A stretch of DNA of 64,000 nucleotides, taken from positions 248,001 through 312,000 of the forward strand of contig JACKBN010000003.1 in assembly GCA_020634565.1 (NCBI GenBank), written 5' to 3'. Each line of letters opens with the position of its first letter. Position 1 is the first letter of the stretch. The notes below the pieces were generated by a model. It searched no databases. It saw only the letters and a list, made by a program, of their open reading frames with translations, and was not told the origin of the DNA. A program made the position numbers and the translations under genes. The stretch is from Ardenticatenaceae bacterium (lineage in GTDB: Bacteria > Chloroflexota > Anaerolineae > Promineifilales > Promineifilaceae). Shown one piece after another: positions 42,082-49,438 of this stretch.

Positions 42082-43389
42082 GTGCGAAAAACATCACCCT
42101 TCAAGCGTTTTGTTCTTTTTTCCAGCAGTCGTTGGTTTTCTCCCGGTATTGGCTTAAAACGATGGCTGCTGGTGCTGGGGTTGGGAACGGCCGTTGCCAG
42201 CCTGGGCCTGGTGAATCTCCTATTTGTGCTGGAGCGGCAAAACTGGCTCCCCATCTCGGTTTATGATTGGCTAACGCTGCAATTTTTACCCGCGCCGTGG
42301 CACATTGTGCTGCCGCTGCTGTTTGGGAGTGTGCTGGTTGTGTGGGGAGTTCTGCGCCTGAGCTTGGCGTTGACCGCACCGTTTCGCTTGCCAGACGCCA
42401 GCGTAGCGGAGCGTATCTATGAACATAGTCGCCAAAAACGCGGGCCAAACATTGTGGCGATTGGTGGCGGTACGGGAATGCCGGGTTTGCTGCGCAGCCT
42501 TACCGAATACACGCGCAATATTACGGCCGTCGTGACCGTGGCAGATGATGGCGGTAGCAGCGGCCGTTTGCGGCGTGAGTTCGGGTTGCTGCCACCGGGT
42601 GATTTTCGCAATAACCTGGCGGCCTTATCCCGTGATGAGGCGTTGATGACCCAAGTGTTGCAGTATCGTTTTGGGGCAGCTTTGGGTGAAAATGGGCATT
42701 CCCCACTGCAAGGACACGCGTTTGGCAATTTGCTGCTGGCGGCGCTCACCGGCATTACGGGCAGTTTTGACGAGGCGCTGCTGGCGGCGGAACGGGTGCT
42801 GTCATTGCGCGGTCGAGTTTTACCCTCTACCCTGGCCGATGTGGTGCTGGCGGCCGATATTTTGCTGCCAGATGGCACGTTGCAGCGGGTGGTGGGGGAG
42901 AGTAAGATTCCGGAGGTAAACGGCCGTATCCAACAAGTGTATTTGCAACCGGGTGATGTACGAGCCTATCCTGCGGTGTTGCAAGCCATCTTCCAGGCAG
43001 ACCTGATTGTGATGGGGCCGGGCAGTTTGTACACCAGTATTTTGCCCAATTTGCTGGTGCCAGACCTGGCCGAAGCGCTGCTGCACGCCCGCGCACCTAA
43101 GATTTATATATGTAATCTTGCCACACAGCCCGGAGAGACGGATAATTACAGTGTGGCTGATCATGTAGCCACCTTATTCCAACACATTCCCACTGGCTGC
43201 CTGGACATGGTCATCGCGAATGATAACCTGTCTATCCCCCCGGATCGGGGCGGCGGCAACACAATTTACGTTCAGCTTACCCCACCGGAAAATTTGCCGA
43301 TGGTAACGGCCGATTTGGTTGATGAGGCCAGACCGTGGCGGCATGATGGCAAGAAGCTGGCACAAGTCGTCATGCGTCTGCTATCATGA
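42082..43389 (+). CDS. yvcK: YvcK/CofD-like gluconeogenesis factor with membrane N-terminus
   Basis: 435 residues. Two hydrophobic segments (about 27-49 and 72-96) precede a YvcK domain: IVAIGGGTGMPGLLRSL, TVADDGGSSGRLRREF, PPGDFRNNLAALS, HAFGNLLLAAL, and MGPGSLYTSILPNLLVPDL. YvcK proteins bind UDP-sugars and link central carbon use to cell-wall synthesis. The start is a GTG. It lies upstream of gap (GAPDH), with glpX further on; shared control is not shown by the sequence. Confidence 0.9.
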   Translation: MRKTSPFKRFVLFSSSRWFSPGIGLKRWLLVLGLGTAVASLGLVNLLFVLERQNWLPISVYDWLTLQFLPAPWHIVLPLLFGSVLVVWGVLRLSLALTAPFRLPDASVAERIYEHSRQKRGPNIVAIGGGTGMPGLLRSLTEYTRNITAVVTVADDGGSSGRLRREFGLLPPGDFRNNLAALSRDEALMTQVLQYRFGAALGENGHSPLQGHAFGNLLLAALTGITGSFDEALLAAERVLSLRGRVLPSTLADVVLAADILLPDGTLQRVVGESKIPEVNGRIQQVYLQPGDVRAYPAVLQAIFQADLIVMGPGSLYTSILPNLLVPDLAEALLHARAPKIYICNLATQPGETDNYSVADHVATLFQHIPTGCLDMVIANDNLSIPPDRGGGNTIYVQLTPPENLPMVTADLVDEARPWRHDGKKLAQVVMRLLS

Positions 43390-43599
43390 TACCTGACACA
43401 GCGAGACATGACATTTGACCCTCATCTGTGCCTGGTTAACAGAGTATAGTATGCGGTGGAAAAAATATGCCCCCTACGGTTTGTTTTTTTACCGTTTACA
43501 TCTTTTTACGTTGAAAGCACCTGACTTGCTTTTTGCTATAACGGGTGGTGCTTTCACCAATTTCTGTTGTTTTGAAGATTTTCACTAAAGGAGAAATCC

Positions 43600-44598
43600 A
43601 TGACAATTAAAGTAGGTATTAATGGATTCGGTCGGATCGGCCGTTTGGTTTTTCGTCGCGCTCAAGAGCTAGATGATATCGAAGTTGTTGGCATCAACGA
43701 CCTGATTGATGTGGAATACATTGCATACATGCTGAAATATGATTCCACCCACGGCCGTTTCAAGGGCACCGTGGCAGTGGAAGACGGCAATCTGGTGGTC
43801 AATGGCAAAACTATCCGCGTAACCGCTGAGCGGGACCCCAAGAATTTGAAGTGGGACGAGGTTGGCGCAGAGTATGTGGTGGAAGCCACTGGCCTGTTCC
43901 TGACGGATGAAAAAGCCCGCGCCCACATTGAAGCGGGTGCCAAGAAAGTGGTGTTGTCTGCTCCGTCCAAAGATGCTACCCCCATGTTTGTAATGGGCGT
44001 AAACCACAAGACGTATGCTGGTCAGGACATCGTTTCCAACGCTTCTTGTACCACCAACTGTTTGGCCCCGTTGGCCAAAGTGCTCAACGACAATTTTGGC
44101 ATTAAAGAAGGTCTGATGACCACCGTTCATGCCACTACCGCTACGCAGAAAACCGTAGACGGCCCCTCCAATAAAGATTGGCGCGGTGGCCGTGGGGCTG
44201 GTCAAAACATCATCCCGTCCTCCACGGGTGCAGCCAAAGCTGTGGGCAAGGTCATTCCTGAACTGAACGGCCGTCTCACGGGTATGTCCTTGCGCGTGCC
44301 CACGCCCGATGTTTCTGTGGTTGACCTCACCGTTAACCTGGAAAAACCGGCCAGCTATGATGAAATCAAAGCTGCCATGAAAGCCGCTTCTGAAGGCGAA
44401 CTGAAAGGCATTTTGGGCTACACCGAAGAGGCTGTCGTTTCTACAGACTTCCTGGGCGATTCCCGCACCTCCATCTTTGATGCTGGCGCTGGCATTCCCC
44501 TCACCGACACCTTTGTAAAAGTGATGGCCTGGTACGACAACGAGTGGGGTTACTCCTGCAAGGTTCTCGACCTGATTAGCTACATGGCAAGCGCCTAA
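43600..44598 (+). CDS. gap: Glyceraldehyde-3-phosphate dehydrogenase
   Basis: Glycolytic and gluconeogenic dehydrogenase, 332 residues. Seen: INGFGRIGRLVFRRA (NAD loop), SNASCTTNCLAP with the catalytic C150, HATTATQKTVDGPS, NIIPSSTGAAKAVGKVIPELNGRLTGMSLRVPTPDVSVVDL, and WYDNEWGYS. The residue after INDLID is Val, so NAD preference is not settled. AAAGGAG precedes the ATG. Likely monocistronic. Confidence 0.96.
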   Translation: MTIKVGINGFGRIGRLVFRRAQELDDIEVVGINDLIDVEYIAYMLKYDSTHGRFKGTVAVEDGNLVVNGKTIRVTAERDPKNLKWDEVGAEYVVEATGLFLTDEKARAHIEAGAKKVVLSAPSKDATPMFVMGVNHKTYAGQDIVSNASCTTNCLAPLAKVLNDNFGIKEGLMTTVHATTATQKTVDGPSNKDWRGGRGAGQNIIPSSTGAAKAVGKVIPELNGRLTGMSLRVPTPDVSVVDLTVNLEKPASYDEIKAAMKAASEGELKGILGYTEEAVVSTDFLGDSRTSIFDAGAGIPLTDTFVKVMAWYDNEWGYSCKVLDLISYMASA

Positions 44599-44649
44599 AA
44601 GCTGCTTGAATTTCTGGTTCTCTCTCCAAACTTGGGGAGAGAACTGGTT

Positions 44650-44680
44650 GGCGATGAGGCGTTTTAAATGCCTCATCGCC
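44650..44680. terminator. Hairpins after gap
   Basis: A perfect 11-base stem GGCGATGAGGC / GCCTCATCGCC with a nine-base loop, preceded at 44617-44644 by a second stem GTTCTCTCTCC / GGGGAGAGAAC. No T-run is present, so these may stabilise the gap mRNA end rather than terminate. Confidence 0.5.
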
Positions 44681-44706
44681 AAATCGCAAACTTACCAATC
44701 ACTCTG

Positions 44707-45012
44707 ATGGAACTGAACGAACTGGAAGCCCGAATGCACGCTTTTGTACGCAGCAAGGGCTGGTATGATCCCGATTCCCCCAAACCACAAACCCCTCGAA
44801 ATTTAGCGGCCTCGCTGGCAATTGAAGCTGCCGAAGTGCTGGAGCACTTTCAATGGCGTGAAGATGTAGCGCAGCCAGATGAATTGGCTGGCGAACTGGC
44901 CGATGTGGCGCTTTATCTGCTTCAGCTGGCCAGTATCAGCGGGATTGATCTGGAAGAGGCAATTCTGCAAAAACTGGCGGTGAACCAACACCGCGAATGG
45001 CCTGATCCATGA
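44707..45012 (+). CDS. MazG-like nucleotide pyrophosphohydrolase
   Basis: 101 residues of the dCTPase/RS21-C6 group of all-alpha NTP pyrophosphatases. Seen: LAASLAIEAAEVLEHFQW (metal-binding EEx2-type helix, here EAAEVLE), ELADVALYLLQLAS and KLAVNQHREWP. The start at 44707 was preferred because the earlier in-frame ATG lies inside a hairpin. The stop overlaps the next start (ATGA). It removes non-canonical or excess nucleotides by family analogy. Confidence 0.82.
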   Translation: MELNELEARMHAFVRSKGWYDPDSPKPQTPRNLAASLAIEAAEVLEHFQWREDVAQPDELAGELADVALYLLQLASISGIDLEEAILQKLAVNQHREWPDP

Positions 45013-45662
45013 AAATCTTGGCGGTCAGCGACCGCGTGATGGACCAGCTTTATTGCACTGATGTCCGCCAAAAATACCCCGATATTGATCTGATCATTGG
45101 CTGCGGCGACCTCCCCTTTTATTATTTGGAATTTTTGATTTCGGCACTCGACCGGCGGTTGGTATATGTGCGGGGCAACCATGACAAAGGCCCTCAATAC
45201 ACAGTTGAAGGGCGCACTTTGGAGCAGGTGCATGGGGGTGATGACATTCACGGTCGTGCCGTGAAGCGTGAAGGTTTGTTGCTGGCTGGTCTCGAAGGTT
45301 CGATGCGCTACCGGCCTCAGGCGCCGTTTATGTATTCGGAATCAGAAATGCGTTACCAGGTGGCGCAGCTGCTGCCACTGTTGCTAAAGAACAAGATTCG
45401 ACACGGCCGTTTCTTGGACATTCTTGTGACCCATTCCCCACCGTTTGGCATTCATGACAAGCCCGATATTCCCCACACTGGCTTCAAAATTATGCGCAAC
45501 TTGCTGCAATGGGTGAAGCCCCGCTTGATGCTGCATGGGCATATTCATATTTACCGGCGGGATACGGTGACGGTCACAAAGTTCGAAGAAACCACAATTG
45601 TGAATGTGTATCCCTATCAGATCATTGATTTTTATAATCTGCCGGAGCCAACAAATCGATAA
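45009..45662 (+). CDS. Calcineurin-like metallophosphoesterase
   Basis: 217 residues. Phosphoesterase motifs: VSDRVMDQL (the first metal motif, in place of DxHG), GCGDLP, YVRGNHDKGP (GNHD), VTHSPP, and LHGHIHIY (GHxH). The first motif lacks the usual His, which may reduce metal binding at one site. Overlaps the MazG-like gene by four bases, so it is co-transcribed and may act on related nucleotides. Confidence 0.85.
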   Translation: MKILAVSDRVMDQLYCTDVRQKYPDIDLIIGCGDLPFYYLEFLISALDRRLVYVRGNHDKGPQYTVEGRTLEQVHGGDDIHGRAVKREGLLLAGLEGSMRYRPQAPFMYSESEMRYQVAQLLPLLLKNKIRHGRFLDILVTHSPPFGIHDKPDIPHTGFKIMRNLLQWVKPRLMLHGHIHIYRRDTVTVTKFEETTIVNVYPYQIIDFYNLPEPTNR

Positions 45663-45767
45663 GTCGTACGCGTAGCGCCTATTGGAAAATTGGGGAGAAT
45701 GATCCATAATAGGCTTGCCTTATAAACATTGTTGTCATCTTAGTGCCAGACAAAAGAAGATTTGCAG

Positions 45768-47228
45768 ATGAAGATTTTTCGGAGCCGTTTTTTCATCGTA
45801 CTTTTTTCCATCCTTTTAGCACCCGCTTTCTCTGTTTTTGCCCAAGAATCGCCAGAAGTTACTATCAATGAAGTGGTGGCCGACTATCCGTTTACCATTC
45901 ACTTTGAACTGTTTGCCACGCACAGCGTAGAGATTGAATCGGTGACGCTGGTGTATGGGTTAAACGGCCGTTCCTGCCAACAAAGCAGCATTCGACAGCA
46001 AGTGTCTACCCCGGAAAGCACAACCGTGTTTGCTTTTTGGGCGTGGGACTTGTTTGAAAGTGGCGCGCTGCCGCCGGGGGTAACCGTCTGGTGGGAGTGG
46101 GAGCTTTTGGATGTTGAGGGGAACCTGTTCACCATCGAGCGACAAGAACAGCTGATAGAAGACAATAACCACGATTGGCGCTCAGCCAGGTCAGGCGATG
46201 TTTCGGTTTACTGGTACGTTGGCGACAACAGCTTTGGCCAGACGCTGCTGCGCGAAGCCACCGACAGCCTGGAACGGTTGGACACCGAGTTGGGGCTGCC
46301 GGCCATTGAACCCGTGTCCCTTTGGTTTTATCCCACAGCCTCCGCCGTGCGCCAGGTAATTTTTGATGTGCCTGAATGGACGGGCGGGGTGGCTTTTCCC
46401 GAGTACAACGTGACGGTATTGGGGGTGGGGCCAGGTGAGCTGGATTGGGCCAGCCGCATTGTGCCCCATGAATTAACGCACCTGGTTGAGGGGATGCTCA
46501 CCTTCAACTGTCGCGGGACGCGCCTGCCTACCTGGCTAAGCGAAGGATTGGCGCGCTATGGTGAAGGGGAGTTGGCCCCTTCTGACGTGACGCAGGTAGA
46601 ACTGGCTTTGCAAAGCGGCCGTTTACCCACGCTTCGTTCTTTATCCAATGGTTTTTCGGCCTTTTCTGATAGCGCCTCGGAAGCTTATGCCCAAAGTGGG
46701 CATGCGGTGAAATATCTCGTTGATACTTATGGCGCTGAGCAGATGAATGAACTGCTGCTGACCATCCAATCGGGGCAAACGATTGATGATGCCTTGCTGA
46801 CCGTGTACGGTTTGGATACCAATGGGGTGGATGCGGCCTGGCGAACGGCCGTTGGCTATGCCCCCACGCCCACCTCAGAAGCAGACGCAGTTTTGCTAGA
46901 TGCGACCCCCACCCAGATTGCGACCGTGGCTCTGGGTGGCGTGCCGCTGCTGGATACACCCACGCCGCTGCCCAGCGAAACACCCACCCCCACCGAGACA
47001 CTGCCGCCAACGGCCACCGCGACCGAGACCCCCACTGCGACGGATACGGCCGTTTCCCAAGAAGTCGCTCAGGTAGCAACACCTGCCACAGCAGACAATG
47101 AAGAGGATGTGCCCGTAACGGAGCCAGATTCCGCCACACAGAGCTGGATTTGGTGGGGCGGTGGCGTCACTGGGTTGCTGTTGCTGGCCGCCCTGTTTTT
47201 ACGCGCACGTCAACAAAGAGGTTCCTGA
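45768..47228 (+). CDS. Membrane-anchored zinc metallopeptidase (peptidase MA-like)
   Basis: 486 residues. Signal peptide to about residue 30 (ending SVFAQ). A beta domain (about 35-135) precedes a gluzincin catalytic domain with HELTH (H234, E235, H238) and WLSEGLARYGEGE as the downstream Glu motif. A Thr/Pro-rich stalk (about 385-450) and a C-terminal membrane segment (WIWWGGGVTGLLLLAALFL) anchor it outside the cell. The start ATG at 45768 follows a weak AAGA site. Its stop overlaps the next start by one base (TGATG). Confidence 0.85.
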   Translation: MKIFRSRFFIVLFSILLAPAFSVFAQESPEVTINEVVADYPFTIHFELFATHSVEIESVTLVYGLNGRSCQQSSIRQQVSTPESTTVFAFWAWDLFESGALPPGVTVWWEWELLDVEGNLFTIERQEQLIEDNNHDWRSARSGDVSVYWYVGDNSFGQTLLREATDSLERLDTELGLPAIEPVSLWFYPTASAVRQVIFDVPEWTGGVAFPEYNVTVLGVGPGELDWASRIVPHELTHLVEGMLTFNCRGTRLPTWLSEGLARYGEGELAPSDVTQVELALQSGRLPTLRSLSNGFSAFSDSASEAYAQSGHAVKYLVDTYGAEQMNELLLTIQSGQTIDDALLTVYGLDTNGVDAAWRTAVGYAPTPTSEADAVLLDATPTQIATVALGGVPLLDTPTPLPSETPTPTETLPPTATATETPTATDTAVSQEVAQVATPATADNEEDVPVTEPDSATQSWIWWGGGVTGLLLLAALFLRARQQRGS

Positions 47229-49438
47229 TGCGAACGAGAAAAATATTTGGATTACTTTTGCTGTTTGTGCTGCTGGTTGCTTGCCAAACAGAACCGGGCC
47301 CGGCTCGACAAGTGGTGAATTGGGAACCGGATGCGCCAGAGGCGTACAGCTTTTCCGCTACGCCTGCGCCGCTGCCTTCACCAACGGGCCAACCTGTGCC
47401 CACGCTAGAACCAACGCCAACGGCCGTTACCGATGTCACAATCCCCACCCGCGCGCCAACGGCCGTACCCGAGGGCGTCTATGTGCGTGAACGGGATGGC
47501 CTCAGCTTTTTTTACCCTTCCGCCTGGCTGCTGGGCAGCGAATTTGACACCGTGGTCTCCTTGCGCGACCCGAGCCTCGGCCTGGTTGTGACGGTGGACT
47601 ACGATTTGGCAGAAGAGGATTCATCTTACGAGCGGCTGCGGGACGATATTTTAGGCGACTTGGGCGAATCGCTGGATTTGACGGATGTCGAAACCATCTC
47701 AGAACAGGATATTCTGTTTGCCGGAGACAATCCGGCCACCCGCGCCATTTTTAGCGCCGTTGAGGCGGACGGGCAGCCGCTTGGCATTTACCTCACCTAC
47801 GCCCTTGTCGAAGATCATTTCTTTACGCTGGTTGCCTTTGGCGATCTCGACAATATCAACGCCCGGCTGGCCACCCTGGATGCCATGACAAACCAGGTTT
47901 CGCTGGACAATGCTGCCCTTTACGGCCTCAATCGTGACGAAACGCTGATTCTGTTGGGCAGCGATCCCTTCCTGCCCTCTTTGGACCCCGCGCAGACGAC
48001 CGGCTCGGCGGGAGGCTATGTGGGGTTGCTTTACAGTGGCCTGGTTCGCCTGACGCCCGATTTGCAAATTATGCCAGACCTGGCCGAGCGGTGGGATGTG
48101 TCTGAAGATGGCACGGTGTACACCTTTACCTTGCGCGAAGATGCGGCTTTTGCTGATGGACGGCCGTTAACCGCCTATGACGTGAAGTACAGCTGGGAAC
48201 GGGCCACCAATCCGCTTATCGAGTCGCGCACGGCGGCCACTTATTTGGGCGACATTGTGGGAGCCTCTGAGCGGCTGGCTGGCAGAGCGACAGACATTTC
48301 TGGGTTGGATGTGGTGGATGATCACACGTTGGTCGTTACGCTGGATGGTCCCAAGCCTTACTTCCTGGCCAAACTGACCTATCCCACCTCATTTATCGTT
48401 GATCGTCGCCTGGTGGCCACCCGCGATTTGGAGGATTGGGCCTTGACGCCCAACGCCAGCGGGCCATACACCATCCTGGAATACCAGGAGTTTGAAGCGC
48501 TCATTTTCGTTCGCAATGAGCATTATCACACGCCGCCTGCCGTACCCAATGTGGTTTATTTTCTGGATGCCATCGATCCGCTGCGCATGTTTAAAGCGGG
48601 CAGCATTGACCAGACATTTTTGGGCACGATTGAGGCGCAGGATGTGAGACGGCCGTCTGATCCCCTCAATGCGCAGCTGGTGTCGGGCACGTCCATGTGT
48701 ACCACCTTGATGCAGTTGAATAACAACTTGCCCCCCTTTGACGACGTGCAGGTGCGCCGCGCCTTCGCTTTGGCTGTAGACAAGAATGCGCTGAACAATT
48801 TGCTCACCGATGGGTTGGACCTCCGCGCCGACACCATTTTGCCGCCAGCGATGCCGGGTTATTCGCTTGATTTGGCGCGGGAACAGGAGAATATGCACAG
48901 CAATGCCCAACTGGCCCAAGCGGCACTGGCTGCCTCCAGCTATGCCGATGGCCTGCCACCTATCATCATTACCGCCACGGGCAGCAACACCGACCGGGAC
49001 GATCTGGACGCGATGATTCAAAATTGGCGCGAGATTTTGGGTGCGGAGGTGACAATTGAATTTGTGCCGTCTGATGCGCTACGTGAAAATGCGGGGCACA
49101 TCGTGCCTTACGGTTGGTGCGCCGACTACCCCGATCCGCAAAACTTCCTGGACATTTTGTATCACAGCGAGAGCGATTTTAACGTGGCGGGCTTTGATGA
49201 CCCGGAAATTGATGCGCTGCTGGAGCAGGCGCGCACCGAGTTGGACGTGGTGGTGCGGCTGGCGCTGTACCAGACGATTGAAAGCAAACTTTTGGCCGAT
49301 GCCGCGACCATTCCGCTGCTGCACAGTGTGAGCGATGTGCTGATTAGCGACCGCGTGGATGGGTATGTGTTGGCACCGATTGGGGTGAATTTTGTGCGCT
49401 ATGTCACCCTCAATCCAGAAGCCGGGGAGGGCGAGTAA
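47228..49438 (+). CDS. Family 5 solute-binding lipoprotein with extra N-terminal domain
   Basis: 736 residues. Lipobox LLVAC near residue 18, a Thr/Pro linker, then an about 150-residue domain starting YVRERDGLSFFYPSAW (similar to domains at 28445 and 49438). An OppA/DppA-like peptide-binding fold follows from about residue 240: LAERWDVSEDGTVYTFTLREDAAFADG, YDVKYSWERATNP, SGPYTILEY and DVQVRRAFALAVDK. No permease or ATPase genes are adjacent, so it may act as a receptor or with distant ABC subunits. It is joined by one-base overlaps to the peptidase upstream and the TPR gene downstream. Confidence 0.88.
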   Translation: MRTRKIFGLLLLFVLLVACQTEPGPARQVVNWEPDAPEAYSFSATPAPLPSPTGQPVPTLEPTPTAVTDVTIPTRAPTAVPEGVYVRERDGLSFFYPSAWLLGSEFDTVVSLRDPSLGLVVTVDYDLAEEDSSYERLRDDILGDLGESLDLTDVETISEQDILFAGDNPATRAIFSAVEADGQPLGIYLTYALVEDHFFTLVAFGDLDNINARLATLDAMTNQVSLDNAALYGLNRDETLILLGSDPFLPSLDPAQTTGSAGGYVGLLYSGLVRLTPDLQIMPDLAERWDVSEDGTVYTFTLREDAAFADGRPLTAYDVKYSWERATNPLIESRTAATYLGDIVGASERLAGRATDISGLDVVDDHTLVVTLDGPKPYFLAKLTYPTSFIVDRRLVATRDLEDWALTPNASGPYTILEYQEFEALIFVRNEHYHTPPAVPNVVYFLDAIDPLRMFKAGSIDQTFLGTIEAQDVRRPSDPLNAQLVSGTSMCTTLMQLNNNLPPFDDVQVRRAFALAVDKNALNNLLTDGLDLRADTILPPAMPGYSLDLAREQENMHSNAQLAQAALAASSYADGLPPIIITATGSNTDRDDLDAMIQNWREILGAEVTIEFVPSDALRENAGHIVPYGWCADYPDPQNFLDILYHSESDFNVAGFDDPEIDALLEQARTELDVVVRLALYQTIESKLLADAATIPLLHSVSDVLISDRVDGYVLAPIGVNFVRYVTLNPEAGEGE

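Noticed and set aside
43669..44682. Open frame of 337 codons opposite gap
   Set aside because: Antisense shadow of a strongly conserved gene; no ribosome site or domain.
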